From the IMG/VR virus record IMGVR_UViG_3300036831_000156, positions 1 through 25,282 of that record: 25,282 bases of DNA. One strand, given 5' to 3'. Both the position numbers and the translations under genes were made by a program. The first letter of the stretch is position 1. Every line of letters begins with the position of its first letter. This stretch comes from a virus. The notes beneath the pieces are model-generated. The model saw only the letters and a program-made list of their open reading frames with translations. It was not told the origin of the DNA and did not search any database. Positions 16,136 to 23,463 of the stretch are shown here, piece after piece.

Positions 16136-16407
16136 TGAGCATTGGCAGCCAAGCACTTCATCGAGAGTCGCGCGGTGGACCGCCGCTATCCGGCTCCTAC
16201 GAGGCGCGCGTGACAAAGGACGCCGTCGCCGGCGAACCGCTGCTGCTCACGACGACCGAGACGGCCGACGGCGGATCCCTGACCCTCGATGCGCCCAACT
16301 GGGTCGCCAAGCCCACGGGCGACCCTGCGATCGACGATCGCTGCCTGGTCGTGCTCGACGAGAGCGGCGCAGGCTGGGTCGTCGCTTGGGCCGGCCAAGG
16401 AGAGTAG
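16135..16407 (+). CDS. Small OB-like baseplate spike protein (candidate)
   Basis: A 90-residue protein starting one base inside the hub stop (TGATG). Residues about 19-88 alternate strands and turns, with the sequence PAIDDRCLVVLDESGAGWVVAW near the end, which is the kind of strand-turn-strand found in the OB domain of gp5/gpV-type spikes (D-x-V-x-V, then W/V-V-x-W). No beta-helical needle or metal-binding HxH tip is present. It may be only the OB stub of the central spike, or another small baseplate protein. The gene sits between hub and wedge genes, which suits a spike. Confidence 0.5.
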   Translation: MSIGSQALHRESRGGPPLSGSYEARVTKDAVAGEPLLLTTTETADGGSLTLDAPNWVAKPTGDPAIDDRCLVVLDESGAGWVVAWAGQGE

Positions 16408-16728
16408 ATGCCAGAACCCGATATCCCGCACCTGGCGTGGCCGCCGCGCTTTGACCCTCGCAGTGGCTCTGCGCTTGTCGATCAGAGCTCGCTCGAGCAG
16501 ATCCGCGAGAACGTCGGCGTCGTGCTCAGCGCGCGCCGCGCGTCGGTGATCGATGTAGCCGGCATGGGCATCGGTGACCAGGCATTCCGGGAGGGCGGCG
16601 TTGACCTCAACGAGCTGCTCACCGCGCTGCAGCAGTGGGAACCGCGTGCGATCACGGCGATGACCGCCGGCGAAATCGCCGAACGCGCGCAGGAGGTCGG
16701 GATCACCGTCTCTGGGGGCGTCGCATGA
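16408..16728 (+). CDS. Baseplate wedge protein (gpW/gp25-like)
   Basis: A 106-residue protein of the gp25/gpW type that starts sheath assembly and forms part of the wedge. The family pattern is visible: an N-terminal P-x-R-F-D-P-x-S-G segment (residues about 13-21), then SLEQIRENVGVVLSARRASV (about 28-47), a Gly-rich turn and acidic EGGVDLNELLTAL (62-74), and a final helix/strand. The position immediately before baseplate J is standard for contractile phages. The ATG at 16408 follows the previous stop with no gap, and the end overlaps the J start as ATGA. Confidence 0.78.
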   Translation: MPEPDIPHLAWPPRFDPRSGSALVDQSSLEQIRENVGVVLSARRASVIDVAGMGIGDQAFREGGVDLNELLTALQQWEPRAITAMTAGEIAERAQEVGITVSGGVA

Positions 16729-17891
16729 CCGATATCGAAGTGCCGGTCCAGAGCGATCCGAGCACCATCCAGCAGATCGGTGTCGACTATTTGCAGTCGG
16801 TGTATCCCCTCTGGACACCGAACCCCGCCAGCTACGACGTCCGTGAGCTCGGCGCGCACGCCGCGATGATCTCCGAGTTCATCAAGGTCGCCGTGCAGAT
16901 CCCCGAAGACGCCCTGACGCAGATCGTCGGGACGGTGATCTACCAGACCCCGCGCCAACCGGCGCTCGCTGCAGCGGTGCTCAGTCGGTGGGAAACCACG
17001 GACACCGCCGAACACACGATCCCAGCGGGCGTCAACGTTACGCTCACTGCGTCGGATGGCACGGCTGTCGGCTTTCAGACGACGGCTGACGTGACCAAGG
17101 CCGCCGGCGGCCATGTATTCGAACACGTCCCGCTCCTGGCGGTAGAACCGGGCGCCGTTGCCAACGGACTCAAAGGCCCCGCGACGTTGATCGACAGCCT
17201 GATCTCCGACGGTGCCGCCTGGGTGCAGAGCATTGAACTTGAGGAAGAAACGGCCGGCGGCGTCGATGAAGAATCCTCAGCCCAATACACGCAGCGGATC
17301 GTCGAACTCGCTCGCATCCTGGCGCCCAGAATCGTGCGCCCAGAGGACTACGCCACGGCCGCGCGCCTCTTCGTGCCGGGAATCGCTCGCGCGCTCGCGA
17401 TCGATGAATTCAACCCGGAAACGGGCAAAACCGACGCCGAGCGGTGCATCGCGGTCGCTGCGATCATGGCCAACGGCCAGCCGGCAACGGGCCCTCAGAA
17501 AGCGCAGCTGCTCGCCGTCTACGAACGGCTTCGCGAGCGCTCGTTCCAGCCGTTCGTCATCGACCCGACGTACACGGCGATAAATGTCGACTTCGCTGGC
17601 GTTGCCACCGCAGGCGAAACGCCTGCGGACGTCGAAGCGAGAGCCGAAGCGGCGGTCGCCACGTTCATCTCACCGGCCTTTTACGGGATGCCCGACACGG
17701 GCGACACGACCAGCTGGGAAGACCGGCCGATCCTGCGCTTCCAGGATGTCGTCACGGTGCTCAACAACGTCGATGGCTTCGATCACTACACGGCGTTGAC
17801 CCTCAACGGCGGAGGCGCCGACGTGGCTCTCGCTGGACCGGCGGCGCTGCCAGAAGTCGGCGCGATCACCGGCGCCGTTGTTGCGCCCTAA
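16725..17891 (+). CDS. Baseplate J-like protein
   Basis: A 388-residue wedge protein homologous in layout to P2 gpJ/Mu gp47. The ATG at 16725 overlaps the gp25-like stop; upstream in-frame sequence is shadow. Diagnostic stretches are HTIPAGVNVTLTASDGTAVGF (about 97-117), the Gly-Gly-Val-Asp-Glu-Glu-Ser-Ser-Ala-Gln-Tyr-Thr-Gln-Arg segment (about 179-192), and RIVRPEDYATAARLFVPGIAR (about 203-223), followed by a long Thr/Ala-rich beta region that normally contacts gpI and fibres. The 79-base gap to the following gene is one of the larger breaks inside this operon. Confidence 0.9.
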   Translation: MTDIEVPVQSDPSTIQQIGVDYLQSVYPLWTPNPASYDVRELGAHAAMISEFIKVAVQIPEDALTQIVGTVIYQTPRQPALAAAVLSRWETTDTAEHTIPAGVNVTLTASDGTAVGFQTTADVTKAAGGHVFEHVPLLAVEPGAVANGLKGPATLIDSLISDGAAWVQSIELEEETAGGVDEESSAQYTQRIVELARILAPRIVRPEDYATAARLFVPGIARALAIDEFNPETGKTDAERCIAVAAIMANGQPATGPQKAQLLAVYERLRERSFQPFVIDPTYTAINVDFAGVATAGETPADVEARAEAAVATFISPAFYGMPDTGDTTSWEDRPILRFQDVVTVLNNVDGFDHYTALTLNGGGADVALAGPAALPEVGAITGAVVAP

Positions 17892-17907
17892 ATCGGCGCT
17901 CCTCACC

Positions 17908-17941
17908 CAGTGCACAGGCCCGTAGCCGGGACGGTGCGCTG
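17908..17941 (+). other. Imperfect hairpin between baseplate J and fibre genes
   Basis: CAGTGCAC (17908-17915) pairs with GTGCGCTG (17934-17941) including one G-U, and an inner CCCG/CGGG stem (17919-17922 with 17927-17930) closes a TAGC loop. No T-tract follows, so it is not a simple terminator. A weak transcription or processing point, or chance in GC-rich DNA, are both possible. Confidence 0.3.
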
Positions 17942-17970
17942 CTCATCCGGCCGGCCGCGCTCTGGAAGGG

Positions 17971-19116
17971 GTGACGCAGTTGCCATTCACCTGGGCAGAA
18001 ATCATTGAAGGCGTCACCCGCGCGACTAAGGCGTTCTTCGAAGAATTCCGTACGGCGATCTCTCAGCTTGAAGTCCGCTCTGTGCCGCTGGGCGCGCCGT
18101 CGAAAGCGATCGCGGGCGACTTCGTACCGGACCTGAAAAGCCAGCAGCGGATGTTCCCAGTGACGCTGACTGGCGACCTGGTCGTGCAGACCCCGGTCAA
18201 CATGCCGGAGGCTCCCGAACTCTCTGAAATCCGGATCGTCCTCAAACAGGACGCGACAGGCGGGCGCAAAGTTACCTGGCCAGGCGTGACCGAATGGCGC
18301 GGAGGCGCCGCGCCGCCAATCAAGACGGCGCCGGGTGCAATCACCGAATACGTCCTGTTTTGCGACGACGGGGTGAACTGGTATGGCCTAGGCGAGCTCA
18401 GCCAGGCGGAAACCGAAGCTCTGATCGCGGCGCTCGCACCGGTGGGCTTGAGCGAAGCTGCGGTGCTCACGCTCATCGCAGCGCGCGCGTTGATCACGAG
18501 CGAACATCCGACCGCTGCCACAAATGCGGTCGCGAACGGTGCCGTTCTGATCGGAAGCGTGACCGCGGGACAGGCCGAATGGGTCGACCTGACCAGCTAC
18601 ATCCTGTTGCGGGCTAACAAGAGGACCGCTCCCCGCACGACTGTCGCCGCCAGCGTGACGCCGGCGGAACTCGGGCGCTACTACAGCGTGACAAAAAAAG
18701 GCATCACGATCTCGCTCCCGACGCTGGCAGAACTCAGCCTCTCCAACGCCACAGAAGGCGAAACGATCGTCGTCGAAAACGCCTCGGAAGGCGCGATCAA
18801 AGTCAAAGGCTTGTTCGCCGGCGTCGAAGCGATCAAAGAAGTGTTTCCGGGCGAGATCGTCACCTACTGGGCGGCGCAGAACCTGACCGAATGGTTCTCG
18901 CTCAACCACAAGCGAGTCGCCGGCGACGGCATCGTGCCGCTGCTCGACACGACGAGCCTCGCCACGACCGCGGCCATCACGGCCGCATACGAAAAACTCT
19001 TCACACCCAACAAGCCGCCGCGTGCCGGTAACGAGGTGCACGACAACGTGAACCACTGGCGCTACGTCTACAACGGCGTCAAATGGGAAAAGTCCAGTGT
19101 CTACACGGTGATCTGA
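17971..19116 (+). CDS. Tail fibre protein
   Basis: A 381-residue probable receptor-binding fibre. The GTG at 17971 is preceded by a closely spaced GGAAGGG. Layout: an N-terminal helical segment (about 1-35) likely to attach to the baseplate; a beta domain about 60-142 with FPVTLTGDLVVQTPVNM, RIVLKQDATGGRKVTWPG and a late YVLFCDDGVNWYGLG, a pattern common in phage fibres; a helical linker 145-175; a second beta domain about 210-315 with TISLPTLAELSL and NLTEWFSLN; and a short C-terminal module ending YVYNGVKWEKSSVYTVI. Glu codons are strongly GAA-biased (9 GAA to 1 GAG in about 130 codons), unlike the terminase genes, suggesting a different source. Fibre identity is from composition and position. 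Confidence 0.78.
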   Translation: MTQLPFTWAEIIEGVTRATKAFFEEFRTAISQLEVRSVPLGAPSKAIAGDFVPDLKSQQRMFPVTLTGDLVVQTPVNMPEAPELSEIRIVLKQDATGGRKVTWPGVTEWRGGAAPPIKTAPGAITEYVLFCDDGVNWYGLGELSQAETEALIAALAPVGLSEAAVLTLIAARALITSEHPTAATNAVANGAVLIGSVTAGQAEWVDLTSYILLRANKRTAPRTTVAASVTPAELGRYYSVTKKGITISLPTLAELSLSNATEGETIVVENASEGAIKVKGLFAGVEAIKEVFPGEIVTYWAAQNLTEWFSLNHKRVAGDGIVPLLDTTSLATTAAITAAYEKLFTPNKPPRAGNEVHDNVNHWRYVYNGVKWEKSSVYTVI

Positions 19117-21239
19117 TGCGACGGCGCAGACATCACCACGGTGGAGAAGGAGGCGGCGGCGGAGGAACGGGCGGTGCCAACCGCATTCTCGTCGCGGGCT
19201 ACGACGAGGCCGGCCAGCTGGGGCTCAACGCGCAGTTGGCCACGCAGAAGAACATCTCCTGGTACGAGGGCGTGCCGGTCCTCACGGGCATAGTCCAGGT
19301 CTGCCCGACAATGGCGCTCGACGGCCTCGGCCGGGTGTTCTCATGGGGACCGCCCCAGAACGGTGCGCTCGGCAACGGAGCTGTACTGCACAAATCTGGC
19401 CAGCTGGAGAACGACAGCCTGCCGGGCACATTTCCGGTGCTGCTCACGGGCGGACTGCCGCTGTTCCGCGAAGAACTGCTTGAAGGTGGGAAAACGTCCA
19501 CCATGCAGCCGCGCGGTCCCATCGGGCCGTTGCTGCCGCCAATAGCGGCGATTGGTGGCCACGCCAACCATCGTCACCTGCTCTGCCAAGACGGTCGCGT
19601 TCTGGCTTTCGGAGCCAATGATGGCTGCGAGCTTTCAAACGGCTGGGAAACCCGCGCGAACTTCGTCGAAGGCGTCGAACGAGCGGCTGCGGGACTACCC
19701 AGCGAACCATTGCTCAAAAAATACTCATTCTTCTATCAGGGCGCTCCATGGTGGGTGCAGACAGCGGGCCCGCCACAGACGGTGCAGCCGGGCGAATCGA
19801 ACATCCTCAAAGACATCGTGATGATGGCGGTTGGCGATGAATGCGCTGTATACGTCAGAAACGACGGCAAGATTTTCCAGGCTGGTTATCTCAATACGAG
19901 CAACGAAATCCCGCTGTACTGTGAAGAGGAAACGCTCTGGACTGAAGCCAACGCCCTCGCCGGCGGCAAGTCGATCGTGGCGATCGATTGCGGCAAACAG
20001 CTCTACATCGTCTTGCTGAGCGACGGCACGGTCAGGATCGGGCGCAAAGGCGTCGAAGGCGTCTGGGGCGACGGGGTCGAACTCGGATCGGCGATCCGCC
20101 AGATCCACCAGCCGACGATCGAAACTTCGCCCGGCGTCTTTGCACCGATGACAGGTGTCAAGGCGGTCGCATGCGGCGAATACGCCTGGCTTGTCCTGAA
20201 AACCGACAACACCGTGTGGGCGTGTGGCTCAAACGGTGAAGGGCAGCTCGGACTTGGTCTGCCGCTGCAGGAAGGGGAAGAAGGGGAAGAAGGCGCGCCG
20301 GAACGAGTGTTTATCAAGCATCCCCGGCAGATCACGTCGCTTGGAAAAACGGCTCGGGCGATCACGATGTCGGGGACGATCAGGGGTCTCGGCGCGTTCG
20401 GCGGGGACATCGCCGTGGCGCTACTGGAAGACGGCAAGATCAAGAGCTGGGGCATGAACCATGTCCAGGCGAGCAAAGGCGCCCGGCTCGCTGGTACGGG
20501 GGCAATCGCCGATGGGACCGTCGATTCGAAAAACGTCCCCACGTCGCCGCTCGATCAGCCGTTGACGGTCAACAGCATTGTGGGAATCGACGCGCGACCG
20601 GACCACGTCGCGCTGATCCAGAACAAAGCTGCGCCGCGCCCGCCGAAACTGACGGTCACGCGAGCTGGGCCATCCTCGATCCTGATTGTCCTGAGACCCG
20701 ACGAAGGCCCGCTTGGCCAGCTTCCGCGCCAGCGGGCCGAAGAATCGTTCGACATTATCGTCGCGAGCACAGAACGTAAAGAAACCTTCCGCTACAAAGC
20801 CCTCCCCGCCGGCACGCGCAGCGTCAACACGGGGACCGCGCTATACAACGGCAAACCGCCGCTTGTTCTGCCCCCCGGCGTGTACGAAGTCACTGTGATC
20901 GAAAACGTGATCACGGAATTGCCGCTGCCGCTGAGCAAAGTCCTCGCGATCGCCGGTGTCGCCCCGGTCGGCTGGCCGGCTCCAACGAAAGCCGAACCGG
21001 CGCTGCTGCTGGAATGGCGGCGGGAACGCACATATATCGAATCCAAAGGTGGTAAACCGGGTCCGCGCCAAGAGCCGTTTCACCGCCTCATCCTTCCTGG
21101 GACTGCGCTGTCGACGTCGATCACTGTCGCGCCCACGCACGCCTTCCCGAAAATCGAACCGGAAGAAAAACTCGAAGTTGAAGTCAAGGGCGCGTTCACT
21201 GGCACCTTCAATGGCCGCCAGGTGTCGGTGCGGGTCTGA
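19116..21239 (+). CDS. RCC1-type beta-propeller tail-associated protein
   Basis: A 707-residue protein starting at the ATG at 19116, one base inside the fibre stop. After a basic, Gly-rich leader (residues 1-20), RCC1-like repeats (G-x-x-x-x-x-A-L ... G-x-V-x-x-W/F-G) occur near 57-90, 145-176, 234-260, 287-320, 347-381 and 425-450. The strongest is VACGEYAWLVLKTDNTVWAC then GSNGEGQLGLG. A seventh half-repeat at 487-502 (SIVGIDARPDHVALIQ) could close with the N-terminal VAGYDEAGQLGLN (26-38), giving a seven-blade propeller. From about 508 the protein becomes Fn3/Ig-like (PPKLTVTRAGPSSILIVLR), then a further beta domain to the end. It is probably a receptor- or surface-binding tail protein; binding partner unknown. 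Confidence 0.85.
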   Translation: MRRRRHHHGGEGGGGGGTGGANRILVAGYDEAGQLGLNAQLATQKNISWYEGVPVLTGIVQVCPTMALDGLGRVFSWGPPQNGALGNGAVLHKSGQLENDSLPGTFPVLLTGGLPLFREELLEGGKTSTMQPRGPIGPLLPPIAAIGGHANHRHLLCQDGRVLAFGANDGCELSNGWETRANFVEGVERAAAGLPSEPLLKKYSFFYQGAPWWVQTAGPPQTVQPGESNILKDIVMMAVGDECAVYVRNDGKIFQAGYLNTSNEIPLYCEEETLWTEANALAGGKSIVAIDCGKQLYIVLLSDGTVRIGRKGVEGVWGDGVELGSAIRQIHQPTIETSPGVFAPMTGVKAVACGEYAWLVLKTDNTVWACGSNGEGQLGLGLPLQEGEEGEEGAPERVFIKHPRQITSLGKTARAITMSGTIRGLGAFGGDIAVALLEDGKIKSWGMNHVQASKGARLAGTGAIADGTVDSKNVPTSPLDQPLTVNSIVGIDARPDHVALIQNKAAPRPPKLTVTRAGPSSILIVLRPDEGPLGQLPRQRAEESFDIIVASTERKETFRYKALPAGTRSVNTGTALYNGKPPLVLPPGVYEVTVIENVITELPLPLSKVLAIAGVAPVGWPAPTKAEPALLLEWRRERTYIESKGGKPGPRQEPFHRLILPGTALSTSITVAPTHAFPKIEPEEKLEVEVKGAFTGTFNGRQVSVRV

Positions 21240-21919
21240 TGACGGGAACGATCGGGGAAGCCCTCATCCCCTTCGTGATAGGCGAAGGCGACGGCAGACC
21301 TGTCGTTAGCCCGGCTGCCGAGGCTCTCTACGCGCGTCTAGGGCCAATCGCTGCAGCCAACGATGCGGAGAACGACTGGTATGCCCTGCAGCGCTGTGAG
21401 GCGCTAGCGCGCATGCGCCAGGGCCTCGACGCCATCGTCGAGGACAGCGCCACGCACGCTGGCTGGACCTTGATCGCTGACCCCGACGCGGCGCCAGCGA
21501 GCTGGCTGCAGTGGGCCGCTGTCGCCCTGTACGGCGTGACGCTAGTGCCCGGGTCCTCAGAGGAAGAACAGCGCGCGACGCTGCGCGAGCTCCCGGTTCA
21601 GCGCCGCGGGACGGTCGAAGCGATGATTGCCGACGTCGCCAAGCAGCTCACCGGTGGTCAGAAAGTCAACGTGCTCGAGCAGCCGGGTGGCGACGCATAT
21701 GCCGAGCTCATCGTCACCAAGACGATCGAGACGCCGGATCCTGCCGCTGCGCTCGCGGCTATCCGGCGGCAGAAGATCGCGACGATCAAACAGGTCTACA
21801 TCAGCACGAATATCTGGCTGGTGGCGGAAATCGAGTTTGCCTATCGCCATCGCACGGTGGCGGAATTTGAGAGCGAATTTGTCATTGTCAGTGCAATCGA
21901 GGAACACGGGGTGATCTGA
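21239..21919 (+). CDS. Tail wedge protein gpI/XkdU-like
   Basis: A 226-residue protein resembling the gpI-type wedge component that pairs with J and carries fibres. Features: an N-terminal helical part (EALYARLGPIAAANDAEN), the stretch SWLQWAAVALYGVTLVPGSS (about 83-102), then EEEQRATLRELPVQRRGTVE (about 103-122), helix MIADVAKQLTGG, a short strand VNVLEQPGGDAYAELIV, and a helix before a final Phe/Tyr-rich segment. The Trp-rich helix followed by a Glu-Glu-Gln and R-R-G-T sequence is characteristic. Unusually it lies two genes after J, with the fibre and RCC1 genes between. Start and stop both overlap the neighbours (TGATG). The codon mix is mostly GAG, unlike the flanking genes. Confidence 0.72.
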   Translation: MTGTIGEALIPFVIGEGDGRPVVSPAAEALYARLGPIAAANDAENDWYALQRCEALARMRQGLDAIVEDSATHAGWTLIADPDAAPASWLQWAAVALYGVTLVPGSSEEEQRATLRELPVQRRGTVEAMIADVAKQLTGGQKVNVLEQPGGDAYAELIVTKTIETPDPAAALAAIRRQKIATIKQVYISTNIWLVAEIEFAYRHRTVAEFESEFVIVSAIEEHGVI

Positions 21920-22578
21920 TGGAAAGCACGATCAAACGTCTCGCGAAAAAGCTCATCAACACGGGGTCCGATTCGCCCCGGGCTTACCGGGAAGCGATCA
22001 ACGCGAACGCCGACATCTTGGAGGGACTCGGGTTGCCGGGCCTGATCGTCAGCCACAACGCAAGCTACGACGCGGTCAACGGCGAACTCGGCATGCAGGA
22101 AAAATCCGGGGCCACCATTACGCTCCCAGCTGCAGCCGCAAACGCGATCGTGGGCATCTTCTGCGGCCCTGGTGCCACCTCTGCGAAAGTCGCTGCCGCC
22201 GGCGCCGCGAAAATCCTTGGCGACTTCATCGAACCGTCCGCCTCGATCGCGCTGGCGACTCGTCAGCACGTCTTTCTCCAGGCCGACGGGACGAACTGGT
22301 TCATCATCGCCGGGGAACCGAAACGCTCGGGCTATGAAGCGCCAGTCGCGCGGGTCACTAACACGGAATACGAACCCAGCGCGACCCGCGAGACATTTGT
22401 GATCGTACGGGGGGACTTGTCATCGGGAGTGGCGGAGGCGGCGTGCGAAGGACAAGATGTCGGTGAATGGGAGGGGACGGCAGGCTCACTGGCATTTTTC
22501 TGCCCTGCTGGTGCAAAGTGGAAGATAACAGGCACGTTTATCGGGGGTTCGTTGTCGTCCATCTACTTGCCACGCTAA
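21919..22578 (+). CDS. Second fibre-like tail protein
   Basis: A 219-residue protein starting one base inside the gpI-like stop. The first 35 residues form a basic then polar helix (ESTIKRLAKKLINTG), a possible attachment segment. Residues about 60-135 repeat the strand layout of the second beta domain of the fibre at 17971-19116: ATITLPAAAANAIVGIFCG, IEPSASIALATRQHVFLQAD, GTNWFIIAGEP. The C-terminal 85 residues are Cys- and Gly-containing beta sequence (GDLSSGVAEAACEG to GSLSSIYLPR). Codons are GAA/AAA-rich like the other adhesin genes. Best guess is a short tail fibre or tip; a chaperone is less likely given the beta-rich content. Confidence 0.7.
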   Translation: MESTIKRLAKKLINTGSDSPRAYREAINANADILEGLGLPGLIVSHNASYDAVNGELGMQEKSGATITLPAAAANAIVGIFCGPGATSAKVAAAGAAKILGDFIEPSASIALATRQHVFLQADGTNWFIIAGEPKRSGYEAPVARVTNTEYEPSATRETFVIVRGDLSSGVAEAACEGQDVGEWEGTAGSLAFFCPAGAKWKITGTFIGGSLSSIYLPR

Positions 22579-22610
22579 AGCGCGCGACGATAGTGAATCC
22601 GGAGGTCTCC

Positions 22611-22640
22611 ATGTTCCCTTTTCACCTCGTGGCTCGATGA
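22611..22640 (+). promoter_or_regulatory. Nine-codon leader ORF coupled to the next gene
   Basis: A GGAGGT ribosome site (22601-22606) lies four bases before an ATG that opens a nine-codon frame (Met-Phe-Pro-Phe-His-Leu-Val-Ala-Arg). Its TGA ends at 22640 and the 71-residue gene begins at the next base. The downstream gene has no good ribosome site of its own, so it may be translated by re-initiation after this mini-ORF. The short peptide may have no function. Confidence 0.4.
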
Positions 22641-22856
22641 ATGACAACCTTGTCACGCAAGCAGCGACGATTGCCCCCTCTTCCGCGGGATTGGCCGGAG
22701 TTCGCGCACCTCTTGGGGTATGGCGTGGTGATCACCTGGATCGGGGGCTACGGGCTCTCCCAAGCGGGCCTGGTCCACTCCCCGGATCCACTGCTCGTTA
22801 CGGCCGGTGCCCTGCTTATCGCCGTCAAGCGCAAGCGGGGAGGTCGGGACGAGTGA
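22641..22856 (+). CDS. Small membrane protein, two hydrophobic segments (holin-like)
   Basis: A 71-residue protein with a basic N-terminus (LSRKQRRLPPLPRDWP), a hydrophobic segment at about residues 25-43 (LLGYGVVITWIGGYGLSQA), a short loop with S-P-D-P, a second segment at about 50-62 (LLVTAGALLIAVK) and a Lys/Arg-rich tail. Two segments and a charged end are holin-like. It opens the run of small membrane genes before the endolysin. The ATG at 22641 directly follows the leader ORF. A longer frame beginning at 22637 overlaps it and is rejected. Confidence 0.6.
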   Translation: MTTLSRKQRRLPPLPRDWPEFAHLLGYGVVITWIGGYGLSQAGLVHSPDPLLVTAGALLIAVKRKRGGRDE

Positions 22857-22942
22857 GCCGGCGCCTGCACATGATCGAGACCGTAGGGGCGATCGCGGTG
22901 GCGATCATCAGCGCGGCTGCGCACTTCGGAGTGCTCGGGTGA
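22853..22942 (+). CDS. Tiny single-span membrane peptide
   Basis: A 29-residue ORF starting at a GTG that overlaps the previous stop (GTGA). Its own stop overlaps the next GTG in the same way. The sequence is a basic start followed by one hydrophobic helix (ETVGAIAVAIISAAAHFGVLG). The double overlap argues that it is translated, and a single-span peptide in this position could modulate the holin. A 23-residue version from the ATG at 22871 is possible. The evidence is context only. Confidence 0.5.
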   Translation: MSRRLHMIETVGAIAVAIISAAAHFGVLG

Positions 22943-23463
22943 GCCGGGTTCGCCACTTCCCGGCATCAGCGTTTCACGCCGTCGAGCGCTTCGTCGCTCG
23001 TCCGCGCGTGCGTGTCGGGCTGGTTGTTCTCGCTGTCGCGTCGCTCGGCCTTCAGCAGGTCGAGATCAAAGCCTCGCAGCGCAGCCACTCTCGAGACGAG
23101 CAAAAGCTCGCCACCGACGAGAGACGCCTGGCGGCGCTGGTGACCGCGAACCACGACCAGATCGTCCAGGAACACAGAACGGCCGCCGCGCAGACCGGCG
23201 CCACCGTGCAGGCGCGCTTCTCCAACTGCCAGGCAGGTAACCGTTTGCGCAAAGGGCTGCGCACCAACGTCGAGCAGGGTCAGCGCAGCCTGCCCCTCTT
23301 GCTCAGGCTGCTGCCGCAGCTAAACACCCCCGAGGTGCTCGCGATCAACCGCAGGCAGGTCGAATACCAGCTGCGCGTCTTCGCTCCGCTCGACTGCAAG
23401 ACCTACTCCAGGGAAATCCTGCCTGGCCAGCCCAAAACAGCCCCGGCTGGTGGGAAGCGATGA
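22939..23463 (+). CDS. Membrane-anchored coiled-coil protein, lysis region
   Basis: A 174-residue protein starting at the GTG at 22939 (GTGA overlap); sequence upstream in this frame is shadow. A basic N-terminus is followed by one membrane helix at about residues 27-42 (VGLVVLAVASLGLQQV), then a charged helical region (SRDEQKLATDERRLAALVTANHDQIVQEHR), a C-Q-A-G-N-x-x-R motif at about residue 95, and a second Cys near residue 154 in LDCKTY. This N-in anchor plus coiled-coil layout occurs in spanin-like and in many actinophage lysis-region proteins. It shares motif order with the next gene. Its role is not known. Confidence 0.65.
   Translation: MSRVRHFPASAFHAVERFVARPRVRVGLVVLAVASLGLQQVEIKASQRSHSRDEQKLATDERRLAALVTANHDQIVQEHRTAAAQTGATVQARFSNCQAGNRLRKGLRTNVEQGQRSLPLLLRLLPQLNTPEVLAINRRQVEYQLRVFAPLDCKTYSREILPGQPKTAPAGGKR

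Noticed and set aside
19116-21239. RCC1 gene as eukaryotic contamination or a host gene
   Set aside because: It overlaps phage genes by one base at both ends and shares their codon style, so it belongs to the phage operon.
22637-22942. 101-residue frame starting four bases before the small membrane gene
   Set aside because: Its first 70 residues are low-complexity shadow of the better membrane ORF; only the last 29 residues look coding.
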